From NCBI GenBank assembly GCA_947579605.1, contig OX388309.1, forward strand, positions 19,411,071 through 19,475,070: a DNA stretch of 64,000 bases, in the 5' to 3' direction. Position 1 is the stretch's first letter. Each line of letters starts with the position of its first letter. This document shows, piece by piece, positions 12,364-23,420 of this stretch. The notes below the pieces were generated by a model. The model was not told the origin of the DNA, made no database searches, and worked only from the letters and a program-made list of their open reading frames with translations. Both the position numbers and the translations under genes were made by a program. This DNA comes from Athripsodes cinereus. Its lineage: Eukaryota > Arthropoda > Insecta > Trichoptera > Leptoceridae.

Positions 12364-12631
12364 AATTTAACACATGAAACTACCATATAAGGCTTAGAGA
12401 AGACAACGTTACCTTATTCGGTAGTGCTCCGGACGGGACTTGAACCCGTATACCTAACTTTGTCGCGAGGAGTGCTTTGTCCAATTAAGCTACCGAATAC
12501 CAATACTGACTTGCCGAAGGAATTAGACAAAACACTCCTCGCGACAAGGAATGCAGGCTTATATACCGTCCGGGGCACTAAGGTGAAGTTGTCTTTTCTA
12601 AGCCTTATATGGTAGTTTCGTGTGTTAAATT
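12364..12631. mobile_element. Palindromic tRNA-like fold-back element
   Basis: The two halves are reverse complements: 12364 to about 12490 against about 12504-12631, with a short loop containing CCAATACTGAC. The outer ~40 bp of each arm agree almost perfectly. The left arm contains, on the minus strand, a tRNA-like piece: an A-box-like TAGCTTAATTGGA, a CTCCTCGCGAC anticodon-arm-like stretch and a B-box-like CGGGTTCAAGTCCCG. The right arm keeps the anticodon-arm-like part but has lost the B box. The anticodon arm and acceptor do not pair properly, so it is not a functional tRNA gene. The 62-codon open frame at 12424-12615 is a by-product of the palindrome. Confidence 0.85.
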
Positions 12632-15454
12632 CATATATATGTCCTCATACAATGGTTAATAATTGTAAAAATAGCATCGGTAAACACATTTTTCATTTGC
12701 TTATTGCAGTGTAGGTATATGAAACAGCGCACCATTTAGGATATTGGTATATGTATTTTAATTCATTCTTTTTATTACATTATTACTACCCAAAGTATCA
12801 AAATTAAAACGTAAGGAAAATACTATTTGGATGGTCGAGATTACAATTTTCTTGGTCTAGTTAGACAGTCTTCTGGGTAGATAATTGCTGCCTACGCATA
12901 AATGGGCATAATTTTGGTCCTTTTCTCAAAATATATTTGTATACAGAATTTGAATACGATTAGACATTGGAAGGTACATAACTTATGAATCGATTGCAAA
13001 ATCTGTTTATCATATTTCCAATTCCGTTGCCTTCTCGTCGCAATAAATTAGTATGATAAAGGACAAAATTACCATTTTCAGCAACTAAAAGTTTAGGAAA
13101 AAATACAAAAAGAAAGGCCCATGTCGGATTTTTCTAAACTATGCGGTGTTAGGGTTCAGAAGAAGCACAACATCGCTATTTAAAAGGACACTTAAAGCAG
13201 AAAAGAATACCATCAAAATATTTACCAAAGTAGAAGTGACTTAACTAAATAAGTAAGAAAAAATTATGTTTATAAAACTTCTTAGAAATAAAAACAATGT
13301 GAACGTTAAATCGTTCACTTTTATTTAAGCAAATCTCGAACAGAATATAAATAATAAAATAATATTTGGATGTAAGTTCAACGAAGTGAATAATTGAATA
13401 TTTATCAGACAATTAATTCGAAAATGGCAACTTCAAGCGATTATCTCGTTATTTTATATCCAACATAACAATAAAACGTGAAGTAATTCACATTAATTTT
13501 CTCTAACAGCGACGATATAAAAATTGTGACTGCAGAACAAGGAATAATAAGCAGAACAATGTAGGAAGATAAAATCAATCGTTTAAATATTAAGATGTTT
13601 CATATTCAAAAGTATTTAAATTCTTCCTGGTTTAAAAAAAAAACTGCTATTTAATTTATAAAAAAAGAATCTGATAAAGCTTGAAAGCTAGAGGAATGTT
13701 CAATTTTGAGGGTGCAAAATAATGTTAATATATTGAAATTGTACAAATGAAAACATTGACAATGATAAATATTTTCAAACAATAAACTATTTCATTTGAA
13801 TTACATTTTATTTGATTTCAATGACAGGCAAATTATGGCGGAATTTGTTTGATTGCCAAATCGATATTTGTAATGAAATTGTTTTAGAAGATATTATTTC
13901 CCTACTTATAAGGTACAACATGATTTTTTAAGTGAAAAGTGCATTCTTTCCCTGTCACCGATTTGACTGACAATGGTTATTCATTTCGAAAATATAAGAT
14001 TATTATGAATATTTTTCTTTCAAAATATCTTTATGCATATTTGATTGATATATTTCAGTTCTATATACAGAATGTTTAATTTATTTAATGTTTATCAAGA
14101 TGAATGCAGGTATTTGTTTTTTTTTATTGCCAAATTGTGATATCAACATCATGTTTTAAAAGTTTTCATACATTTTAACATTGTTCCACATTTTCATGCT
14201 GTTTTTTTCTTATCTCGTGTATAAAGTATACATACTTTACATTACTTTTCGTATGGCCCGGTGATTATAAAGAATAATAAAAGTTGTGTTATAATAATTA
14301 TGAAATAAATCTTAATTTAAGAGGCAACAAGCGTTTATTGTTAAATGAATAAATAAACAAACAAAAAATAAAGTAATAAACACAGGTGGATAACACTTGT
14401 CCATAGCACACACTCGTCGTAATATTTTTATTGTTACAATCATCAAATAAAATGTACATCGATGAGGATAAATTTTCTATTCAACTTCAATAAATAGTAG
14501 TTAATACGTGGTTTCATAAACATTTATAAATAAAGGTAATGTTTTACATTACGCTAATACGAATCAAGTGCTCGATGCGATTAATGAAGATCGACTGTAG
14601 ATTCGGGTTCGACCAGAACGCAACAAACAAACGAAGCCTTTGTATCGGTCTAATCAAAATGTTAATTCATACTACTTCCATATATTTTGATGTTGACAAA
14701 AAAACTTAATTTAGCTTGCAAATAACTATTGACAATAGCTTTCTTCCTTTTCATTGACTTATATGCTGGAGTAGAAAGAGGAAGACAGTTCTAGAGGGAT
14801 CACATAGAGCACATAGACCGTATTTGTTATAAACAATACACCATCGGTTATACTGATATGAAAGGATAGGATCTTGAGCTTTGCAAAAAGTAGCTTATTC
14901 TTAACTAATGTGTCATTAATCCAATACCATAATAAGAAAAAAATAAGAAAACGCCTAGCTTTTAATTTTAAAATGGTTAATCAGAAACGTAACAAATATT
15001 TAATCAGTTTATTTAATTAAATACCTTCATGGTTTTTATTCGTCCAAAAGAAGAATTGATGTCAATATTTCTTATCAGATTTTATTGACAGATTGATCTG
15101 GTCTACTTTATTTCGGGCAGGTTTGTTAGTACTCCATATATCCCTGCTTCCAATATGAGATAACATATAGGTAAAGATAAAACATCGATGATGGTACTGC
15201 AAACCTACTTACGTTATGTATTTTATGATGATTACATCGAGTACATGTATGTTAATCGTGTAATGGTAGGTAAGTGTGCCATTCTATTACAGCCTGCCAA
15301 CTACATGAAAATACATACATACATCTGTATTACTCATGTACATAATGCTGTTAATGTATCTTTATACTATACATAGATATTTTAATATTCATCTTCAATT
15401 AATGTTAGTAGGTAGATAGATAACATGTAAATCTTATAGAGACATATATATATA
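12632..15454. other. AT-rich DNA without recognisable genes
   Basis: No gene, RNA or repeat structure recognised. Near 14607 there is GGTTCGACC, which resembles a B box, but no A box or tRNA fold accompanies it. At 15261-15275 a TAG followed by GTAAGT occurs by itself without a pyrimidine tract. Confidence 0.55.
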
Positions 15455-15667
15455 CGAGGTCTGTTCAAAAAGTATCGCGAATTTTGAATTTCCGCGGGAT
15501 ACGTATATTTGATTTTTGATTTTTTTGTAGCGTTATGTTGGTACTCATGTCCCTTACTTATGCTGACAAGGTCAGGCTTTTTTAATGTTTAGTTAATTTT
15601 TGACAGCTGTTTTGATTGGATGTGTTTTGGCTCGTCTTCGATTTTTGCCTATTCCAAAAAATGGATC

Positions 15668-16213
15668 TATTCCAATGAATGGAGCTATGGTTTCCACATA
15701 AAACCACGATTCGTCACCAGTTATGATCCTCTGGAGCACATTTGGGTCGTCACAGACCGAGTCCAACATCTCCTGAGCAATGTTAACGCGATACTGTTTT
15801 TGGTCGAAAGTGAACAATTTAGGCAAGAATTTCGCGGCGACTTTTAGAGAAACATTCATTTTCTAAAATGCGGCGACCCGACTCATGCCCAAATCATAGG
15901 TTAAAATCGAATGGCACGAGCCAGTCGATATGTTTAGGTCCTCAGCAACTTCTCTAATGGTGATTCGACGATTGGCTTAAACTATTTTCTTCACTTTATC
16001 AATGTTTTTGTCTGTTGTTGATGTGCTCGGGCGCGTCTGGCACGATCTGCGTCGATCACATCTTCTCGGCTCTCTGAGAACATTTTGTACCACCAATAAA
16101 CGTTGTTTTGGTCCAAGGTAGCCTCACCATATGCCACAGTCAACATTCAAAATGCATCTGCGCACTTTATTTTGTTTTGTCACACAAAAATTGATACAGA
16201 TTCTTTGATCCAT
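15668..16213 (-). pseudogene. Mariner transposase remnant, N-terminal half
   Basis: From an ATG at 16211-16213 the minus strand gives a decayed helix-turn-helix half. Recognisable pieces are a VKKIV-ANRRITIREVAEDLNISTGSCHSIL stretch, the LGMSRVAA linker, and (in the open frame 15593-15859) VAAKFLPKLFTFDQKQYRVNIAQEML followed by RIITGDESWFYVE, which holds the first catalytic aspartate. Several stops and frameshifts interrupt it. The second and third catalytic aspartates are absent because the sequence runs into the mirrored 5' end. The related but different element at 26878-28168 shows what the missing half would normally encode. Confidence 0.8.
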
Positions 16214-16397
16214 TTTTGTTGAATAGGCATAAATCGAAGACGAGCCAAAACACATCCAAGCAAAACAGCTGTCAAAAATTAACTAAAGATTCAAAATGGC
16301 CAACCTTGTTAGCATAAATAAGAGACATAAGTACCAATATAACGCTACAAAAAAAAAACAAAAATCAGATATACGTAGCCCACGGAAATTCAAAATT

Positions 16398-16958
16398 GGA
16401 TTCTCAAAACTCAGTGTGGATTCAGCCTGAGTACTGGACAACACAATTTCTTACTGGCCATGGAGCATTCAATGCGCGTCTTTATCAGTTTGGGATAAAA
16501 TCATCCCCTTCATGTCATTTTTGTAATCCTGAATCCCAAACGTCGGAACATATTTTGTGGGATTGTTCCCACACCGACATCAGTAGGAAAAGAGAGGAGA
16601 TGCTCGTTGCTGTTCGTGGTCCATTATCTGGACCTGTAGGACATGCAGACTTGGTGGCCACAAGGAAAAACTTTTTCGCCTTCAAAAACTTCTGTACTTT
16701 CTTTGGTAGCCTAATATCCCCTTCAAGTAACTAACGATACTGCATAGAGAAGAAGGCATTTTCCCATTTCTTCCCTTCCCTTTTTGCACCAACATTTTTG
16801 GTGTGTGGCCACTAAATCTAGAGTGCTCCCTCGGGGCAGCATTTCTCGCTTTAATGCGACCTTAAATCCTGTTTGTGCATGTGTGTGTCGTTATGGAGAA
16901 ACATATCTCCAGGTACGGCACGAGGTATGTGGCGGGCGCTGCCCTTTTAAAAAAAAAA
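16398..16958 (+). mobile_element. 5'-truncated LINE inserted in the mariner right end
   Basis: The 561-bp insert is bounded by TCAAAATT at 16390-16397 and again at 16959-16966. It ends in a run of ten A (16949-16958). Removing it and one TCAAAATT restores the mariner right arm so that it mirrors the left arm. This proves the order of events: mariner first, LINE later. It holds an ORF2 tail and ~215 bp of 3' untranslated sequence. Confidence 0.88.
16399..16734 (+). CDS. LINE ORF2 C-terminus with CCHC motif (partial)
   Basis: About 111 open codons without a proper start. After LTGHGAFNARLYQF comes a zinc-knuckle-like C-x2-C-x8-H-x4-C (CHFCNPESQTSEHILWDC). This combination is typical of the region after the reverse transcriptase in I/R1/LOA-like LINEs. 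No catalytic RT residues are included. It is a fossil end rather than a working protein, though the frame itself has no stop until TAA at 16732-16734, suggesting a fairly young insertion. Confidence 0.8.
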   Translation, partial: DSQNSVWIQPEYWTTQFLTGHGAFNARLYQFGIKSSPSCHFCNPESQTSEHILWDCSHTDISRKREEMLVAVRGPLSGPVGHADLVATRKNFFAFKNFCTFFGSLISPSSN

Positions 16959-16992
16959 TCAAAATTCGCGATACTTTTTGAACAGAGTAGTA

Positions 16993-18689
16993 TATATTAT
17001 ATATTTCTGTCGAGGTGCTATAGTTAATATATCTACGATAAAATAATAATGTTAGACGAGTAGGACTTAATGATATGTATCATATTATTATGGTTTAGCA
17101 CCGTCAAACATAATGCAAAATATTAATACATTCTCTAGCATGTATTCATTGGCTGCAGTTTTATTACTTATGTTTCTCATTTACTCTATTCCATTCTCAG
17201 TTATTTTTTGATTTGTGTTTCCATTGGCTTACTACGATTTCCAGATAAAAAAATTTCATTTAAAGTACTTATGTTTGATGAGTATTTGTATTTACACATA
17301 TAAATTTAAGATTATTATGTATTTATACAACTGTTTTAAAAAATGTAAATTGAAAGATGTTTCAAAAAGTTCTTTTTTCGTATAAGCTTCGCCATTTCTT
17401 TGGAAATAAAAAAGATTAATAGTCAATGTGAAATATAAATTAGCTTCACTTCGGCCTTTTAAGCATGATAAAAACTTTCCTTAAACAGATGTTGTAAATA
17501 GTGCGGCACGTATTCGAGATTCTATGTAGCCATTTTTTATTTTAATTTCACATATTTTGAGAAGAAGATATTTCAAATTGGAAAATATGAATATGGTTAA
17601 GTAGTGTCTAGTACAAAGAGGTAATTCATAGACAATATTATTATGTAGTAGTAAACCGACGAACAGCTGAGCAGTGTGGCATTATCAAAGTTCCTTAGAT
17701 AACGAGTCGGAATGCGGTGGTGGTGTGGGCGAACATACCGCAGCTAACTTCATACGTTTGAGACGTAACTAAATACCTAAATAAGGTACGAGTGCTCTAT
17801 AATGTTCTCTTAGCGCCGCCGTCTCGTATTAGATAGGAAGGTACCTATAACTTAACATATGTATGTATGTATACCTAATGTAATGTACGCAGTAATAATA
17901 TCATGGTATGAAAGAGAGATGTATTGTAGTAAAGTATTGGCGGTAGTAGAAGTAGAATGTGATACTTAATAATAAAATAGTGAAAGTAAATGATGGATTA
18001 TGCGATACCTTACATAAGACCAATGGGTGATCTCTTACAATCTTATAATAATACTTAATAACGATGCTGAGATACGCTAGACGCCGGTCGGACAAATTGT
18101 ACTATGTAAAGTATCTACAATGGTGTATCCATCCACTATAGTATGTTATGTACAGTATAACGTGCTACAGTATTCTCTTCCATAATAGCACCTCTTTGTA
18201 GCGTGTTATTATGAAATATATGTACGTCTCTTGCACCATACTATCGTGAATGTAGAAATTTCAATTGTCTAGGTTTACTATAAAATTAATTTAAAATAGT
18301 TCTCACCCCAATTTGAATTTATTAAGTATTATTGTTTCAATTATCTTTTACAGACTCAATGTACAATGTACAGATTAATATGAAATAATACTTTTAATCA
18401 AAGTTTCTATTTGGAACAAACATTTGAAAAAATATTAATTTTGAATATAAATAATCGATTTTCGTAAAATTTGCGTAAAACATACCTAGGTATCTACTTT
18501 GTACAAAGACTTAAAGCTGTGGATGGAGGCAAGACACAAGTGTTTATTTAAGTACGATATAAGAGAATTAGCAATAATATGTATGAATTAGTACTCATAT
18601 TTTATGTCTATGATTTTTCACAATACAAATTATCAATATTTGGAAATATAAATGGTAAATTTTATTGTATTAAAAAGGTAGTATATTGA
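16993..18689. other. AT-rich DNA without recognisable genes
   Basis: No motifs, RNA genes or repeat families recognised. A 64-codon minus frame at 17901-18095 has no similarity I know. Confidence 0.55.
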
Positions 18690-19006
18690 AAAAGTTGTTG
18701 TTGTTACAAGGAATGTAAATAAATTAAGATGGTTTGAGCATGTGAAAAGAATGAATGAGGACAAAATGACAAAGAAGATATATTTGGCTGAGAGGAATAG
18801 TGCTCGGAGACGTGGACGTCCGAGGATCAAATGGCAAGATCATTTAAATCAAATCCTACAGGACGGTCATTAATTTGTTGAGCACATTGAAGTTGCATGC
18901 ATGAGTAATTGTATTTATTACAGAGACGGAAGCGAAAGATGTATGCACGGATAGAAGGAAGTGGCGCTCGATCCTTTCTGCCTACCCTGCGAGGGAAGCG
19001 GCGTGA
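18690..19006 (+). pseudogene. LINE ORF2 C-terminus, family B, copy 1
   Basis: The plus strand encodes RNVNKLRWFEHVKRM, then RRRGRPRIKWQDHL, TAA at about 18870, a ~50-bp stretch off frame, and TEAKDVCTDRRKWRSILSAYPAREAA-stop (19004-19006). 'RWFGHVKRM...GRP...DR..WRS...AYP' is the C-terminal signature of endonuclease/reverse-transcriptase proteins abundant in Lepidoptera. At least one stop and a frame change make it a pseudogene. Copy 2 is at 57508-57733, and an inverted 3' end is at 42948-43075. Confidence 0.82.
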
Positions 19007-19744
19007 TGGTATGTGTGTAGGTATGTATATATTGAAAAAAAAAATGGGGACATAAAATATAAAAACTCTTCTCCCCATTACCTTGTTACTATCCATACAT
19101 ATATTATAACCAATGTGTTAGAGATATCTATAATAAGCAAGTTCTTTTACATTCATTATGAAAATCGTGTCAAACATTATAAAGGTGAAGGTAAACATGT
19201 CTGTCATATTATATTCTAAAATACAATCTAACTGCACTTCAAATGTGATGATACAGTTGAAAAACAATAAAAATAATTAATATATCGTCATATTTGTATA
19301 TAACCCATTAAATAAATCTTTCACAGAATTGGAGCAACTTGATGTAAGTACCTATATGTTGGCTGAATGATGACGTTATTCCGAATATTGTGATTATCTT
19401 GATATACATGTGCTTATCAATTGTGTTCAATAAAATGTGTCAGAGGTGTCGCAACAAACACCCACATGTCGACAAATTGTCTTTGCCGTTATTATCGCTT
19501 GTCAATAGTTTTGTTCCCAATTATAATGGAATTCAGAGACTTTCAATTTTAGTAATATCTACAAAAACACATTGTTTTCAAATTAAAGACAATGCGTAAA
19601 AACGTACAGATATAATTTTACTTTAAATGCGTTCAACATGATCAGAAAAGGTGCAAAAAGGTACAATTTTGACTATTATTTCATTATCATATTCAAATAC
19701 ATAGTTCTACTAATTTAATATGGTTTAAGTGTTATCATTATTAT
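19007..19744. other. AT-rich DNA, nothing recognised
   Basis: No coding motif. A 68-codon frame at 19013-19219 starts inside the LINE 3' region and is not supported. Confidence 0.5.
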
Positions 19745-19875
19745 TTTATTATTTACTGTACATTGATGATAATATGACGAAATAAAACAGTGTCATATAA
19801 ATATCAGTTATACAATTCAATGTACAGAGGGCGAGTTTATCGCTAAAATGCGATGCCTTTCAACTAACCCGGTAG
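19745..19875 (-). repeat. LINE 3' tail family T, copy 1
   Basis: On the minus strand the order is CCGGGTTAGTTG, GCGATAAACTCGCCCTCTG, TACATTGAATTG and finally an AATGTACAGTAAA-like end. The same order occurs at 36838-36983 and 46705-46855, also on the minus strand. The TAAA-rich tail sits on the left in the other two, so these are retrotransposon 3' ends read leftwards. In this copy the tail is short and decayed. Only the untranslated end remains, so the clade is unknown. Confidence 0.78.
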
Positions 19876-21786
19876 TTGGAAGTATGTTGATAAAATGAAC
19901 GAGGACTTAATGAAAAAGCAAATAAACCGCTAGAAATTCAGTGAGCTACATAAGTGCAGATTAGGCAAACAAAAAGTGCAGATTACAATAAATAGGAGTG
20001 TGTAAATGATGAATGAAAACGAGAAATGTATAAAAGGATAAACAAAAAAATTTAAGTACCTATGCTACAATGATGCTCGATGACTTTTGCCTACGTGAAA
20101 AGAATGCGGCATAGCAATTCATATGTACAAGCTATATTTGTAACATTAAAAGTTTGAAGTTTATATAATATAAAAAGGGAGATATATAAAATCATACACT
20201 TTTTCTTTTATCCATTTGAATGGTGATCGCGCAGGTAGATTATTATCAGAATGAATTAGTCCATGGAAAGCCATTCATCGAATAAATTGAAAAAGATATA
20301 AAATGAAAAGCACTGATTCATACGCTTGTTATAACATAACGTTTACCCATTTTAACGAAACTCAGATCACAATTATTTATGTTATACAAAAAGTATATTT
20401 CATTATTGACATACAAGGCAAAACAATAATATGAATGCCTTTGTGGGTAATACAAATGTTTTTTTTTTCTGTTTGATCTCTCCGATATTTCCCCTCTAAC
20501 CATTTTGAACGATTAGTTTCATGTCATATACAAAGGAACGATTTTAATTTAATATTTTCTTTTTCCATGTTTCCATCACGCATTTCCGCGTATTTAAATG
20601 AAAATAAAGTGTAATTTATACTTTAATGCTTAAATGGGCTAATAATTTCACTTATGGCACTTTTGCAAGTCACTGTAAAGTATAAAATATTGTTTCCTTA
20701 AAACACACCATTTATTTACAACAAAGCCTCTATGAAAAATTATAGCACACTTTTTTACATCTACATACGAGAATAAAGTGACTTGTTAAAATAATTATGA
20801 TACCACGGTTTGTTGAGAAAATTGTATATTATTAATATTGATGTTAGTTTGCATACAATAAATTAAAATTTATGTAATTCCAAGTGATCTTATAAATTAA
20901 TCAACACCAATACCTATGTTACGGTGTGAGAAACATAAACAGGTGAATCCATTAACGGCGTAGGCCGTAGGCAATTTATTTTCAATAAAAAATAAACAAA
21001 CTTAACGATAGCGGTTGGAAAATGTACGCAAGTAAACAAAACGAGATACCTACAAATAATTTAACCGAGAACGCTAAAACCAATATTGAAATGCTAATGT
21101 GAAGCAATAGTTTTGCCAATTTAAAAACAATTTATTCCTATCGGGAAAAAAAACCATCTCGAAAAGCATAATATTACGGTCCCTTTGTAGAATGTGAATG
21201 ATAAAGAGTAAAATGAGAAGACACGCAGCATGGAGTTCATGAATTTAAATTAGGATGACGAAAAAGCCAATTCCGATCATAAAAAAATATAAAATAAAAA
21301 CCACCGCGAGGGTAAACAGGTCGGATATTATCTCCACAAATGTTGCCTTCATTTTCTAAAGATAATAATAAAATGAAAATATGTCACCCTTTTGTCGTAA
21401 AAAATAACATGCCGTGATAGGTAATAATGTGAACACGTAAGATTAAAATGCAGGTGAGTACTATATCAAATTAATTTTACTTTAAAAAAATTATTCTTTT
21501 ACATATTTCTATGATACATTTTGAAAAAAATGTGGGTGAAAAATTACATACTGAAATCTGATATTTTTTTAAATATGGTTTCCAAGAACTAAATGATTCA
21601 ACCAATTAAAGTATATGGACGTTTTTTTTTATTATTTGGCAGATTTTTCTGACGAATTTTCTCACAAATATCAATGAGTAAAATAATAAGTATTTGTGCA
21701 TGCTGAAATTATTTTTCAGTCTAGTCAAATTTTATAAATTTCTGTTTGAATTTTAAGGATAAGTAAATAAATAAATAAATAAAAAA
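19876..21786. other. AT-rich DNA without recognisable genes
   Basis: No coding motif. At 21451-21459 CAGGTGAGT gives a good splice donor on the plus strand, but the sequence before it is purine-rich and no matching exon could be defined. Confidence 0.5.
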
Positions 21787-21845
21787 CCTTAAATGCGCCC
21801 TTGCGGTGGTTTGTACTACAAAACGGCGCTTAATAAATTGTCCAG
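21787..21845 (+). repeat. LINE 3' terminal scrap related to 3780-3843
   Basis: GCGCCCTTGCGG, a short spacer, then AAACGGCGCTT and AATTGTC match the 3' end of the LINE at 3780-3990, in the opposite orientation. A TTATTA-rich stretch follows. An AATAAATAAATAAAT run precedes it at about 21765-21783 and is probably the tail of another insertion. Confidence 0.6.
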
Positions 21846-22439
21846 ATTATTAATATTATTATTATTATAAGTCGATTCTAGTACAAATACCTAGGTGAAA
21901 TGTGAGAGCTGAAGCATTTCTTTGGTACAACAATAATTAAGTTATAATGGAAAAGTGAGATATGAAAGGTAAATGAAATGTTTGAGCAAAGTACGTAAAT
22001 CATTTAAATACTCGGAGATTAGAGGGGGAAACATGAAAATCGTTTTTACGAACACATAATACGCTCGATTGAATTTGTCCTCCGGGAAACAAAAAGGGTC
22101 AGGTCATTCCATCGAAAATGCAAATACATTCAGAAATAATCTTAAATAATAAAAAAAAACCGACGTGGAAATCTTGAAAAGAGTTCCCTTAGGAATGATT
22201 CTATATCCGTCCATTAAATTCGATGGAGATGTTTCAAATGTGATGGAAATATGAAAATTATGTACGTAGATATTACCCATTTAGTATGTCGGGTACGTGG
22301 GTACTTGAGATATATCCTAGAGCGGGAAAGAATTATTTAATAACAATAAAAGAAAATATCTTCCCATTTACAAAAATCATAACCATTATTTCCAAACTCT
22401 ATTATATTTCCACGTAGACACCCAACGGGTTACAATTAT

Positions 22440-22776
22440 ATAATTATACACGTAGACACCCGTTGGGTGTCAACGTGCGGCCCGCGAAGCATATGCACTT
22501 TTTAAAAAAAAATCGGTACAAGTAGGTACCCCTTATTTTTTTGATAGAGGTATTTTGAGATATTATTCTTAAAGAAAACCGAGGAGTTTTGAATCATTTC
22601 AAATTCCTATACCATTTTGGAAATTTAACCACGGGACGGGACGGGACGGGGGTAGAAATTTGAAGTGAACTAAAATTATTAAATGTTCCATACATGGAGT
22701 TTATTGTTGTGCGGCCCGGTAGGAAATCTCATTTCTAAAATTTGGCCCGGCTGCTGAAAATGTTGGCTACCCATGG
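22440..22776. mobile_element. Possible non-autonomous hAT-like element
   Basis: One edge has GGGTGTCAACGTGCGGCCCGC (22463-22483) and the other GGCCCGGCTGCTGAAAATG...GGCTACCCATGG (to about 22776). Inverted, the second edge resembles the first: C.nGG, then CCAAC, then a GGCC-rich stretch. Paired ends of this kind flank many hAT elements in animals. I could not find an 8-bp target duplication, and the interior (~300 bp) has no transposase. Just before it, ACACGTAGACACCC occurs twice (22410 and 22445). Confidence 0.4.
22633..22652 (+). other. G-quadruplex-type motif
   Basis: Four consecutive ACGGG units give GGG four times with two-base spacers, the last run being GGGGG. This meets the usual G-quadruplex pattern. 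It stands out in very AT-rich DNA and lies inside the possible hAT-like element. Confidence 0.7.
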
Positions 22777-22779
22777 TTG

Positions 22780-23285
22780 TTGTTACTGTTACAGTTGTTG
22801 CATAAAATAAAAATATAGGTAAAAATATTATGGTTATCTATAATCCCTGTATCTTATGTAATTTTTTTACGTAAATTAATCTGTTGAGTTTGTTATGTGA
22901 CTGATGATGTAAAAAAAAGATTATAATAGGTAAATTATTTCGAAGGCTTTATAAAAGTGTTCTCAAAACAGCTTTTTGTTTAAAGCAATAGTAAACAAGG
23001 TATTAAGTTTACATAAAGTGCTACATTAGTACATCAAAGAATAGTTCGGAGGTTTTTATGAAGAAATACCGATGCATAGTTTCATGGAGTGCCCAGAGAA
23101 AAAAAATTCTCCCACTCTTTTCCAAAAGTATTTTGTAAAATACAAGTATTCGTAGTCATCAACACAGCAATGAAATATGCCACCCATTTCGAAGGTTTTA
23201 TTTTTAATTGATATGTTAAGGATAGGTAGCATATGATAACATATAAACAGATATGCAGATAAACTAATCCAGTTGTGACATATAG
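22780..23285. other. AT-rich DNA, nothing recognised
   Basis: No open frame with motifs and no repeat seen. Confidence 0.5.
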
Positions 23286-23420
23286 AATTTAGACTTAGAC
23301 TTTTATTTATTTCTTAATAAATTACAATTTACATACATATTTTATAAATGTTGCCCAACTAGGTAGGTCCTGTACTAGGGCAAACGTCTTACGAACATAT
23401 CATTCATATACAAAAAATAA
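23286..23420 (-). repeat. Probable LINE/SINE 3' end
   Basis: Read leftwards: CCCTAGTACAGGACCTACC, TTGGGCAAC, then AATAAATAAAAGTCTAAGTC as an A-rich tail. This is the layout of a retroposon 3' end on the minus strand. No coding part remains, and no second copy was found in the window. Confidence 0.5.

Larger units (their letters stand above)
15455..16990 (-). mobile_element. Mariner-like element with mirrored 5' end and nested LINE
   Basis: The outer ends start CGAGGTCTGTTCAAAAAG (15455) and its inverse (ending 16990), flanked by TA on both sides, as in Tc1/mariner insertions. The inverted repeat is unusually long: 15455-15667 mirrors 16207-16990 once the LINE insert at 16398-16966 is taken out. 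Both arms reach into the transposase start: an ATGGATC occurs at 15661 and, inverted, at 16207-16213. The 3' part of the element has therefore been replaced by an inverted copy of its 5' part. This would explain why the transposase stops after the GDESW region. It cannot make an enzyme but keeps two equivalent ends. Confidence 0.85.

Noticed and set aside
12420..12505. Functional tRNA gene
   Set aside because: A- and B-box-like parts are present, but anticodon and acceptor stems do not pair, and position 33 is not T.
12424..12615. 62-codon open frame
   Set aside because: It lies wholly inside the tRNA-like palindrome and arises from it.
14595..14625. B-box-like GGTTCGACC as a tRNA or SINE
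   Set aside because: No A box at a suitable distance and no tRNA fold.
15255..15280. Plus-strand recursive-splice site TAG/GTAAGT
   Set aside because: No pyrimidine tract before it; expected by chance.
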